Shown piece after piece: positions 45,621-54,194 of a stretch of DNA of 64,000 bases. Location: assembly GCA_023414875.1 (NCBI GenBank), contig JAEZMV010000025.1:77981-141980 (forward strand), in the 5' to 3' direction. The first letter of the stretch is position 1; each line of letters starts with the position of its first letter. Origin of the DNA: Bacillota bacterium. Lineage in GTDB: Bacteria; Bacillota; Clostridia; Lachnospirales; Lachnospiraceae. The notes under the pieces were generated by a model that was given only the letters and a program-made list of their open reading frames with translations, made no database searches and was not told the origin of the DNA. The position numbers were made by a program, and so were the translations under genes.

Positions 45621-48017
45621 ATGAAATTAAAAAACGCATTTAAGAAATTAAGAACCATTCTTAAGAATTCTTATTATACACATTGTTATTATAAAAAGAG
45701 GTTAAACGATAAGGTCATTCTCATTGAGTCTAAAAACGGTGAGGATCTGGCAGGAAATATGTTTCATATACTAAGAGAGGTAACAAGCTCGGAATATGCT
45801 GACTACAAGGTGTATTTGTCCGTTACTAAGGATAAGCACAGTACAATTAAAAAACAATTAGCTAAGAATACAATTAAACAAGTTAATATGATTCATACGA
45901 ATTCTTATCATTATTATAAGTATTTAGCGATTGCTAAATACTTATTTACTGATACAACATTTAACCGGACCTATGTGAAAAAAGATGGTCAGATCATAAC
46001 TAACACCTGGCACGGTACACCTCTGAAAAAGATGGGACGCGATGTGGAAGATAGAGCATATGCCATGGGTAATGTTCAGAGAAACTTGCTATTTGCGGAT
46101 TATCTTGTCTATCCGAATATCTATATGAAGGATAAGATGGTAGATGCATATCTGCTAAAAGGGCTCTATGAAGGAACGATATTAAATGAGGGGTATCCCC
46201 GTAATTCCGTCTTCTTTCATAAAGAGATTGGTCAGAGCATTCGTACTGAGCTTGGTATCGAAGATAAGCAGGTATTTATCTATATGCCGACCTGGCGTGG
46301 TACAGTAACGAATAAAAATACACAGCATCTGTTAGCAATCACCGAGTATTATTTGATACCCTTGGACAAGCAGCTGAAGGATAATCAGATAGTCTATGTT
46401 AAGTTACATCCCTTTGTAAACAAAGATATGGATTACTCAAAATATAAGCACATTAAGCCTTATCCGGATCAATATGATGCTTATGAATTTATGAATATGT
46501 GTGATTGCTTAATCACAGACTACTCCAGTGTATTTTATGATTTTGCAAATACTAGGAAAAAGATTATATTATTCGCATATGATGAAACAGAATATCTCTT
46601 TGAACGCGGACTCTATGTAGATTTGAGAAGTCTGCCGTTCCCTGTCGTAAAATCAGTGGATGGTTTGATTAAGGAAATGAATAGTCCTAAGAATTATGAT
46701 GATAAGGAATTCTTAAAAGAATGCTGTACGTATGATGGTTCTGGGGCAGCGCAGAGAATCTGTCGTCACGTTATCAAGGGTATAAAGGAATGTAGAGAAG
46801 AAAAGCTGCCTAAGAACGGAAAAGAAAATGTTCTGTTATATGGTTCTGCTTTAGCTATGAACGGATTGACTACCTCCTTGCTTAATTTATTTAATAATAT
46901 TGATTTAGAAAAAAGAAATTACTATGTTACCTTTACGGAGATGGCATTAAAGAAAAGTCCTCTCAGAGTGAAACATATTCCTCAGAATGTCGGAATATTA
47001 CCGATGAGCAGTGATGCTGCGTTTACTCTGATTGAAGCGTTCGCTTATGTGTTATATTTTAAACGGGATAAGGATAGTAATTTTGTTAAGAAGTATTTGG
47101 ATCGCCTCTATACGAGAGAATTAAAGAAGCATTTCGGTGGTATTCATCTGGATCATATGATTCAGTTTGCCGGATACGAAAAGAAAATAATCAACTTGTT
47201 TCAACGTTTTACTGGACCAAAGACAATTTATGTCCACAATGATATGGTTGCTGAGATTAAATCAAGAGCAAATCAGCATTATCTTAGCTTAAGATCAGCA
47301 TATCAAAATTATGATCATGTTGCGGTAGTCACAAAGGATATCGTTCCGCCAACGGTACAAATCAGCGGAAAAGAGGACAATATCGTGGTTGTGAATAACT
47401 GCCATGCTCATAAAGAGGTTATTAGAAAATCAGAATTACCAATCGTATTTGAAGCAGAAACAAAATGTAATGTTTCATTTCAGGAATTGGAGATGATCTT
47501 GTCAAGTGATGCAAAGAAATTCATAAGCATCGGCAGATTCTCCCCTGAAAAAGGTCATATGATGTTAATGAAGGCATTTGAGAAGTTTAGTTTGAAGTAT
47601 CCCGGTACTTATTTGATTATAATTGGTGGACATGGGGTATTATATAACCAAACTCTGGAATATGCCAATGAATCAGAAGCGAATATTATTGTAATAAAAT
47701 CGATGAAGAATCCTATGCCAATCCTAAAGAGATGTGATTTCTTTATGTTATCTTCGTTCTATGAGGGCTTAGGACTTACTCTTCTGGAAGCGGATGCACT
47801 TGGTATTCCTACTATGTCAACAGATATACCAGGGCCACAGGGCTTTGTGAGAGAGTATGGCGGAACTTTAGTTGAAACCAGTGAAAAAGGACTCGAAAAA
47901 GGAATGATCGCATATATGAAGGGTCAAATTGCTGCTATGAATGTCGATTATGATAAATACAACAGACACGCTGTTGAGGAATTTGAAAGTCTTTTCACAT
48001 TGGAAAGAGAGGCATAG
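45621..48017 (+). CDS. CDP-glycerol glycerophosphotransferase/GT4 glycosyltransferase fusion
   Basis: A 798-residue bifunctional protein. Residues ~1-390 form a TagF-like glycerophosphotransferase (TNTWHGTPLKKMGRDV ~128-143, YMPTWRGTVTNK, CLITDYSSVFYDFA ~295-308). Residues ~400-798 form a GT-B, family-4-like glycosyltransferase, with ENVLLYGSALAMNGLTTSLL opening the domain, SIGRFSPEKGHMMLMKAF (~635-652) and SSFYEGLGLTLLEADALG (~711-728, the nucleotide-sugar EX7E-type region). The polymer is thus probably glycosylated poly(glycerol phosphate), with chain growth and decoration in one chain. AGGGGAG precedes the ATG. Confidence 0.85.
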   Translation: MKLKNAFKKLRTILKNSYYTHCYYKKRLNDKVILIESKNGEDLAGNMFHILREVTSSEYADYKVYLSVTKDKHSTIKKQLAKNTIKQVNMIHTNSYHYYKYLAIAKYLFTDTTFNRTYVKKDGQIITNTWHGTPLKKMGRDVEDRAYAMGNVQRNLLFADYLVYPNIYMKDKMVDAYLLKGLYEGTILNEGYPRNSVFFHKEIGQSIRTELGIEDKQVFIYMPTWRGTVTNKNTQHLLAITEYYLIPLDKQLKDNQIVYVKLHPFVNKDMDYSKYKHIKPYPDQYDAYEFMNMCDCLITDYSSVFYDFANTRKKIILFAYDETEYLFERGLYVDLRSLPFPVVKSVDGLIKEMNSPKNYDDKEFLKECCTYDGSGAAQRICRHVIKGIKECREEKLPKNGKENVLLYGSALAMNGLTTSLLNLFNNIDLEKRNYYVTFTEMALKKSPLRVKHIPQNVGILPMSSDAAFTLIEAFAYVLYFKRDKDSNFVKKYLDRLYTRELKKHFGGIHLDHMIQFAGYEKKIINLFQRFTGPKTIYVHNDMVAEIKSRANQHYLSLRSAYQNYDHVAVVTKDIVPPTVQISGKEDNIVVVNNCHAHKEVIRKSELPIVFEAETKCNVSFQELEMILSSDAKKFISIGRFSPEKGHMMLMKAFEKFSLKYPGTYLIIIGGHGVLYNQTLEYANESEANIIVIKSMKNPMPILKRCDFFMLSSFYEGLGLTLLEADALGIPTMSTDIPGPQGFVREYGGTLVETSEKGLEKGMIAYMKGQIAAMNVDYDKYNRHAVEEFESLFTLEREA

Positions 48018-48130
48018 TGTGAATTAAAGGGCAAATTCACACGGGAAGAACTACGATGTTCGTGCAATGGCACTCACACCTTGTTCTTCCGGCATTTTGA
48101 GCTGCATCAAAGATGCAGCATAGGAGGTTA
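48018..48130 (+). repeat. intercistronic modular hairpin cluster, copy 3
   Basis: Three successive hairpins: GTGTGAATT/AATTCACAC, GGAAGAAC/GTTCTTCC, and GCTGCATCAAAGATGCAGC (48101-48119), then ATAGGAGGT, the ribosome-binding site of the next gene. The last module matches 42350 (27 of 28 bases including GGAGGT). Confidence 0.7.
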
Positions 48131-48132
48131 AT

Positions 48133-50427
48133 ATGAAGATTGGAATCTTAACATTCAATAGTGCCCATAATTATGGGGCAGTATTACAAGCCTGGGCACT
48201 TCAGGAGTATCTCCTCGGTGAAGGGCATCAAGTGGAAATTATTAACTACAGATTACCGGCGATTGATAATCTATACAGCTTATATAAACCAAAGAATCCT
48301 TATAAAAAAAGGTTACTAAACAAAGCAGTACATGCAGTTCAGTATCTGCAAGTGAAAAAGGCCGATCCATTAAAGGTAAAGAAATATCGGGCCTTTGAAA
48401 AATTCATTAATCAAAGTCTCAATACGACGGAGCCAATCACCAGTTATAGTGAACTTAATCAGAAGAAGTTTGACTTTGATATTATGATTGCAGGAAGTGA
48501 TCAAATCTGGAACGGCGGTTTGACAAAGGGTATTAATTCTGCGTATTTCCTGGCTTTTGGTAAGGATAGTACCAAACGTGTTTCCTATGCAGCAAGTATT
48601 GGACGAGATGAGATTCCCGAAGTAGAGCATACGTTATTCCAAAGATATTTGCGCAATTTTGACTATATCTCGGTAAGAGAAGAGAAGGCGAAGGAAGCCG
48701 TTAGTAAGCTTACGGATAAAGAAATCACTGTTGTACTGGATCCAACCCTGCTGTTGAACAGAGACAAATATGATAAATTAAAAAAAGATCCAAAGGTGAA
48801 GCAGGACTATATCTATGTTCATAATGTGCATATTACAAAAGTGGACAAGAGACTGAATGCTATGGCCGAAGAGATGTCAAAAAGGCTGGGAATTCCGATT
48901 GTCCATAATCGTTCGGATTATAACTTCTCCAATGAGCTGAAGAAGTTCCTGGATGGAGGACCGGATGAATTTATCGGATACATTGCAAATGCAAAGTACG
49001 TCATTACGAACTCCTTCCATGCAACGGTATTTTCTATCATATATCAGAGAAACTTTATCACGATACCTCATTTTCAAAATCCAGAGAGAATGAGACATCT
49101 TTTAGATTCCTTAGGCATCGGTAATCATTTAATTGCTGATACCAATGATTTACCAAGTAGTTTGGAAGAATTGAATATAAATTACGATGCAGTTGAAAAA
49201 GCTAAAAATCCATTAAGAGAGACCTCAAAGGTATTCTTAAAGACAGCGATTCAAGGCGATAAGACAACCAATAAACCGGTCACTGAGGCTATGAAGTATT
49301 TTGATACCAAAGACATATACTCCTGCTGTGGATGCACTGCCTGCAAGGATGTATGTCCGGTGGCAGCCATTACGATGGAGGTTGACAAAGAGGGATTTTG
49401 GTATCCTGTTATTGATGAGGAAAAATGTATTCATTGTAATAAATGTAGAAAAGAATGTATTTATGGTAAGTATATGAAAGAAGAAGCTGATGTATCTTAT
49501 CCTAAAGTATATGCAGCTTTCCATAAAGAGGATGAAACCCACAAGATCAGTACGAGCGGCGGTATGTTTACACCCATGTATCAGACCATTCTAAAAAAAG
49601 GTGGCAAAGTTGTCGGCGTTAAATATTCTGATGATATGGAAGTAATCTATGATCTGGCCGAGAACGAAAAGGAATGTGAGAAGTTCCGTGGATCCAAGTA
49701 CGTTGCTGCTAATCCTAAGGATATCAAGCCGCAGGTAAAGGAATTATTGGAGAAAGGGACTCCTGTACTCTTTTCCGGTAGTCCCTGTCAGATTGCAGGA
49801 TTAAAGAGCTATCTCAAGAAGGACTATGATAATCTGTATACAGTAGATATCATCTGCCATGGTGTTCCGTCACCAAAGGTATTCCGGTTATATCTGGATT
49901 ACTTAGAGAGTGTTTATCAGTCTAAGGCTGTGGATTTTGAATTCCGTAATAAGCTCCGTGGCTGGAGCACACCCTATGTGTGCGTTAAGTTTGAGTCCGG
50001 TGAGGTGCTGTTAGAGCAGGCCAATAAAAATAATTTCAATCGTGCATTTTTAAGTAACCATATTCAAAGGCCTTCCTGCTATATCTGTGAGTTTGCGGAC
50101 TTAAAACGTAGTGTCGGAGATATCACAATCGGAGATTATTGGGGTATTGGGAAAGAGCATCCTGAGATGGTAGACGAAAGAGGCGTTTCCGTTATTAAGA
50201 TTAATAATGAAAAGGGTATGAAGTTCTTTAACGAATTTAAAGATCAGTTTAACCTGTTGGAAACTACCTATGATAAGGCATATGCCGCAAATCATAAGAA
50301 GCCGATGAATCTGCAAGCAAAGCGTAACCAGCTAATGTCACAGATCGATGATATGGAGATTGATGCGTTACTACAATCCTTTAATCATTTAAAAAAGAAT
50401 AAGCGTGTAAAACAAGAGCAGGAGTAA
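48133..50427 (+). CDS. polysaccharide pyruvyltransferase/ferredoxin/FrhB-like fusion
   Basis: A 764-residue multidomain protein. Residues ~1-370 form a CsaB/WcaK-like polysaccharide pyruvyltransferase (GILTFNSAHNYGAVLQAWAL, IAGSDQIWNGGLT, YVITNSFHATVFSIIY). Residues ~396-445 hold two [4Fe-4S] ferredoxin motifs (CCGCTACKDVCP and CIHCNKCRKEC). The C-terminal ~465-740 is the F420 hydrogenase/dehydrogenase beta-subunit (FrhB) fold (STSGGMFTPMY, LFSGSPCQIAG, DIICHGVPSP). The pyruvyltransferase part would add ketal pyruvate to the wall polymer. The flavin/Fe-S half suggests a linked reduction, reaction unknown. It is translated from a GGAGG inside the hairpin cluster. Confidence 0.85.
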   Translation: MKIGILTFNSAHNYGAVLQAWALQEYLLGEGHQVEIINYRLPAIDNLYSLYKPKNPYKKRLLNKAVHAVQYLQVKKADPLKVKKYRAFEKFINQSLNTTEPITSYSELNQKKFDFDIMIAGSDQIWNGGLTKGINSAYFLAFGKDSTKRVSYAASIGRDEIPEVEHTLFQRYLRNFDYISVREEKAKEAVSKLTDKEITVVLDPTLLLNRDKYDKLKKDPKVKQDYIYVHNVHITKVDKRLNAMAEEMSKRLGIPIVHNRSDYNFSNELKKFLDGGPDEFIGYIANAKYVITNSFHATVFSIIYQRNFITIPHFQNPERMRHLLDSLGIGNHLIADTNDLPSSLEELNINYDAVEKAKNPLRETSKVFLKTAIQGDKTTNKPVTEAMKYFDTKDIYSCCGCTACKDVCPVAAITMEVDKEGFWYPVIDEEKCIHCNKCRKECIYGKYMKEEADVSYPKVYAAFHKEDETHKISTSGGMFTPMYQTILKKGGKVVGVKYSDDMEVIYDLAENEKECEKFRGSKYVAANPKDIKPQVKELLEKGTPVLFSGSPCQIAGLKSYLKKDYDNLYTVDIICHGVPSPKVFRLYLDYLESVYQSKAVDFEFRNKLRGWSTPYVCVKFESGEVLLEQANKNNFNRAFLSNHIQRPSCYICEFADLKRSVGDITIGDYWGIGKEHPEMVDERGVSVIKINNEKGMKFFNEFKDQFNLLETTYDKAYAANHKKPMNLQAKRNQLMSQIDDMEIDALLQSFNHLKKNKRVKQEQE

Positions 50428-50475
50428 TTGCTTTCCGAAGATAAAGACAAATAGATCAAAATAATAGATCAAAAT

Positions 50476-50514
50476 AATAAGTGTCTGTCATTGCGACAGA
50501 CACTTATTATTTTG
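50476..50514 (+). terminator. terminator of the second polymer operon
   Basis: AATAAGTGTCTGTC (50476-50489) pairs with GACAGACACTTATT (50495-50508), followed by ATTTTG. Confidence 0.85.
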
Positions 50515-50678
50515 GCTATATATCAGTGCCGGCGCCACTTTGTTTTTGTGATGGTTTATCACGTCTTAAGAATTAAGCAAAAGAGTCTGTATTGGTAGAC
50601 TCTTGCTCCCAACACGGTCAGTAAAGTTGACAATACAAATCGCGTGAGTGTGGATCCCGCCAACTTAGGAGGGTAACG

Positions 50679-51034
50679 TTGATTAATTTAATTAAACCCA
50701 AAAAGCTATCAAAAGGTATGCTGGTGTAATGAGCTATTATGGTGCAAATCTTCTTACTCCTATAGCACAGCCTGGAAATTTAGATAATTACACTGAGCAA
50801 GCTATATGGAATACTTTATTTTCAACGAATGTAATTGGTAATATCCTACCATCTGATAGATATACACAAATAGAATGGCTGGATAAAAAAGCAGAGGATA
50901 TAAAATGGATAGAAAATACTGGATATGAGCTTATTCAAGGTAATGGTGTTGTTCGTGGAAGACTATGTGGAGGATGTGGTGGTCCGCTTCGTCAAATAAT
51001 GGGCACTTATATAACTGTAGTAATGCATCATTGA
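50679..51034 (+). pseudogene. decayed S66 (LdcA/MccF-like) carboxypeptidase
   Basis: TTG 50679 after TTAGGAGG opens 16 codons reading LINLIKPKKLSKGMLV, the standard N-terminus of S66 peptidases, then TAA. An overlapping frame from ATG 50729 continues with MSYYGANLLTPIAQPG and GYELIQGNGVVRGRLCGGC, which match the middle of MccF-type proteins (GPxxM...GxGVVxGRLxGGC). The catalytic Ser segment between them is deleted and the 3' half is missing. It is a dead gene for a murein tetrapeptide carboxypeptidase or microcin-resistance-type enzyme. Confidence 0.7.
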
Positions 51035-51120
51035 CAATTTTAGAAAGTGGTGTAGTATAGATATACTTTACTGTTTACTACAATAACGAATAGTTAAGTG
51101 GTTTTTGCGATTGTATAGTA

Positions 51121-51329
51121 AAATGTTACAGTTCAGCATATCTGAGTCTAAACCATAAGACTAGGGGGAAATGCTTCCCATGGTGAGTATTTGCATTCGT
51201 CGGTACTTAGGTTCTGTTTTGTAGAACCTTATGTACCGTTACGTAATGCAACTAAGTGGGAACGGCTCATCCATGGGAACATTTCCTCCCTAGTCCTATC
51301 AATATCTTGGATGCTGAATTGTAACATTT
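51121..51329. repeat. ~209-bp nested foldback element
   Basis: Outer arms AAATGTTACAGTTCAGCAT (51121-51139) and 51311-51329 pair over 19 bp with one G-U. Next, 51159-51183 pairs with 51271-51295 (GACTAGGG.../...CCTAGTC, ending in CCATGG). At the tip, CGGTACTTAGGTTCT (51201-51215) pairs with 51223-51238. Nearly the whole segment folds on itself. It has no coding capacity. It could be a MITE-like element or a structured RNA gene. The remaining 51040-51480 region is otherwise empty. Confidence 0.75.
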
Positions 51330-51351
51330 CTTAAACAAATGAGATTAAAGG

Positions 51352-51404
51352 CAAAAAAATGAGTTGTGCACGGTCGGTTAATCACTGCTAGTGCACAACT
51401 CATT
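51352..51404 (-). terminator. terminator of the LCP gene (bidirectional)
   Basis: AATGAGTTGTGCAC (51358-51371) pairs with GTGCACAACTCATT (51391-51404). On the minus strand it is followed by TTTTTTTGCC, an ideal tail. Confidence 0.8.
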
Positions 51405-51482
51405 ATTATTTAATATCACGCTCAGCGCGGAGAATTTGCCGTTGGTACATTCGTTTTTATATGATATATTACTTTATAAATA

Positions 51483-52505
51483 TTATTGAACTCGTATTCC
51501 TTCGATATAGTCCGAATAGCCCTTCACGGTAGCACTGGGAACGTAGCCAACCTCATTATATAAGAATTCGTGAAGGCGCACTACATTATCCTGAAGATTG
51601 ATCGGAAATACGTAGGAGACTTTGTTATAATTATGAGCGTCCTTTTCAAATGGAAAACCGGTCTGATCAACAATATCATAGGATAATATGTCCTTCGCCA
51701 AATTAAGCATCTCCGAGATCTCTAGATTTGTATAGATATCGGGGAATACCGTATCAATGAAAGAATTGATGGTAGCTAAGTCAGAGCCTTTTACTTTTTG
51801 GAAGATCTTATCGATTACGATTCGCTGGCGTTCGGTACGCTTAAAGTCACCACCCTTAGTATAGCGGATTCTTGCATAGGCAGTTGCCTGAGTTCCGTTC
51901 ACGGTCTGTGTTCCGGCTGAATCAAGACCTTTTACATCCGTACCGTTGATACGGTTCAGCTCCCGTACATATCCATTCAGATATTTTAACTCATTATCCT
52001 GAATATCAAGGGTGATACCACCAAGAGTATCGACTGCTTTCACGACAGCCCGAAAGTTTACTGTAACATATTCCTTTATATCTAAATCAAAATTCTTATT
52101 AAGAGTACTAAGAGCTAAAGAATAACCACCTTTAAAATACGCTGCGTTGATTTTATCGTAACCTTCATCAGGGATATTAACATAAGTATCACGATAGACC
52201 GAGGCTAATTTGACATCCTTAGTTTTATTGTCGATGCTGGCTACGATGATAGTATCGCTATGAGTGCTTTTTTTCATTGCATTATCTCTGGAATCAACAC
52301 CAAAGATTGCTATGCTTCGATACCCTCCAATAACTTCAACTTCCTCATTCTTTATAATGTACTGGTCCTCGCTATCGTCATGCTGAATTTTGTTCATAGT
52401 ACTATATATCTTAAAGCCTGCGAATATTAATAAGAGTAATACAATTTCAGCAAACAGGATAGCGACAAGACGGCTTTTCTTCTTTTTTTTCTTTTCTTGT
52501 GCCAT
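51483..52505 (-). CDS. LytR-CpsA-Psr (LCP) family wall polymer ligase
   Basis: The start is placed at 52505 (MAQEKKKKKK) because AGAAGG lies upstream; 52538 has no site. The 340-residue product has a basic N-terminus, one transmembrane helix (LVAILFAEIVLLLLIFAGF), then the extracellular LCP domain: FGVDSRDNAMKKSTHSDTII (active-site Arg/Asp), VYRDTYVNIP and RIRYTKGGDFKRTERQR. LCP enzymes attach teichoic acids or capsules from lipid carriers to peptidoglycan, fitting the polymer locus next door. It is on the opposite strand, 18 bp downstream of the glycosylphosphotransferase gene. Confidence 0.9.
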   Translation of the reverse strand: MAQEKKKKKKSRLVAILFAEIVLLLLIFAGFKIYSTMNKIQHDDSEDQYIIKNEEVEVIGGYRSIAIFGVDSRDNAMKKSTHSDTIIVASIDNKTKDVKLASVYRDTYVNIPDEGYDKINAAYFKGGYSLALSTLNKNFDLDIKEYVTVNFRAVVKAVDTLGGITLDIQDNELKYLNGYVRELNRINGTDVKGLDSAGTQTVNGTQATAYARIRYTKGGDFKRTERQRIVIDKIFQKVKGSDLATINSFIDTVFPDIYTNLEISEMLNLAKDILSYDIVDQTGFPFEKDAHNYNKVSYVFPINLQDNVVRLHEFLYNEVGYVPSATVKGYSDYIEGIRVQ

Positions 52506-52556
52506 GTTACTCAAGTACCTTCTTTCTGCATTAGTCATTTGTTAGATTTATTCGGG

Positions 52557-53978
52557 CTAATATGCATTTTTATTAATAAAACCTTTAAAGAATGTTAAAA
52601 ATAATATTTTAAAATCAAAACCAAGGGTCCAGTTCTCAATATAATATAAATCATGGTCAATCCGTTTCCGGATAGAAGTATCACCACGGAAACCATTGAT
52701 TTGCGCCCAGCCGGTAAGACCGGGTGAAACCTGATGTTTAATCATATAACGAGGAATCTCTTCTTTGAACTTGTCCACAAAAAACGGTCTCTCGGGTCTG
52801 GGGCCTACCAAACTCATATCACCCTTTAAAACATTAAATAGTTGAGGGAGTTCATCGATACTGGTTTTTCGAATAAACTTACCAATGCCTGTAACGCGGG
52901 GGTCACGGTGGGTTGTCCATGCCTTCTTTTCCTCATTGTCGGGTTGAATCTCCATGGAACGGAATTTATACATTTTAAATTTTCTATTATGCTTACCAAT
53001 TCGTACCTGAGAGAAAATAATCGGACCGGGTGAGGTTATCTTAATGACACCTGCAACCAATAGCATTGGTATGCTAAAGAGGAGAATTGCTACAACTGCC
53101 CCAAAGATATCAACAATCCTTTTTGCTATACGGTTATAGGTATTACTCAGCGGTACATTACGTATATTGATTACAGGTAAGCCATATAAATCTTCCGTAT
53201 AAGGAGTTGTTGGAATAAAGCTGTAATAATCAGGAACAAATTTCGTATGGACGCCTGATTTTTCACAGATACCAACTATTTTTTCAAGCTTCTCATACTC
53301 ATTAACACTTAAGGTAATTGCAATTTCATCCAAGGTCATTTTTGTGAGAAATGAATCTAAATGAGTAATGCTTCCGATGACCGGAACTCTTTTGTACATC
53401 GTTCCAATCTCAACCTTATCATCTAAGATTCCATGAATATAATATCCCCATTGAGGATTGGCAAAAATTCGGTCAATATAGGCTTCAGCAGCATGACCAT
53501 ATCCAACAAGCAGAACATGCTTCAGATTATAGCCTTTACGGCGAGCCATCCTTAATGCGTGGGAAAGCATCATTCGTGCTGCCACACTCATGGAAATATT
53601 TAAAACATAAAAGAGGCCCAAAAAGTAACGGGAGATATTTGCTTCCCCAGTGATATACAAATAGGATTGGAAGAAAGCGATCCCTATGGTATTTGCCATT
53701 ATGATATTAAAGACTTCCGTCCATCTGCGCTTTCCCCGTTTGGGTGTATATAATCGGGAGAAATAGTATACAAACAAATACAGGGGAACAATAAAAACTA
53801 ATCGCTTTAACATAACATCAAGGGGATAGTAGGTTCCCGGAATTACATTAAAAATCTTGTAATTCGTTAAGGGGCTCTTAAATCTTAAATAATATGTGAG
53901 CAGGTAGGCAATTACTATAATACATGCGTCCAATAGCACATGTACTCTATTAAACATTTTTTGGTTATCTTTAATCAT
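52557..53978 (-). CDS. polyprenyl glycosylphosphotransferase (WbaP/WcaJ type)
   Basis: A 473-residue membrane enzyme. Four N-terminal helices (~14-120) and a Rossmann-like soluble region (~135-250) precede a fifth helix and the catalytic domain with KMYKFRSM, RKTSIDELPQLFNVLKGDMS, VGPRPERP and VSPGLTGWAQINGFRG. It transfers a sugar phosphate to undecaprenyl phosphate, initiating an exopolysaccharide or wall glycan. It is co-oriented with the LCP ligase downstream, so the pair forms an initiation-attachment operon. Confidence 0.9.
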   Translation of the reverse strand: MIKDNQKMFNRVHVLLDACIIVIAYLLTYYLRFKSPLTNYKIFNVIPGTYYPLDVMLKRLVFIVPLYLFVYYFSRLYTPKRGKRRWTEVFNIIMANTIGIAFFQSYLYITGEANISRYFLGLFYVLNISMSVAARMMLSHALRMARRKGYNLKHVLLVGYGHAAEAYIDRIFANPQWGYYIHGILDDKVEIGTMYKRVPVIGSITHLDSFLTKMTLDEIAITLSVNEYEKLEKIVGICEKSGVHTKFVPDYYSFIPTTPYTEDLYGLPVINIRNVPLSNTYNRIAKRIVDIFGAVVAILLFSIPMLLVAGVIKITSPGPIIFSQVRIGKHNRKFKMYKFRSMEIQPDNEEKKAWTTHRDPRVTGIGKFIRKTSIDELPQLFNVLKGDMSLVGPRPERPFFVDKFKEEIPRYMIKHQVSPGLTGWAQINGFRGDTSIRKRIDHDLYYIENWTLGFDFKILFLTFFKGFINKNAY

Positions 53979-54194
53979 ATCGACCCCTACTTTGCGGTAT
54001 TTTACAATTGATTAACTTCTCTACTATAATACATGATTGTGTAGATTTCAACAATAAAATTTTTCTTAAGTTTGTTTTAAGATTTGACTATTTTATCATT
54101 TGATCATATTTTTTTCACAACTTATTCACAAACTATTGATAATATATGAAATATAATTCAATAGACGACAAATATTCATGAAAGGAGAATTTAT

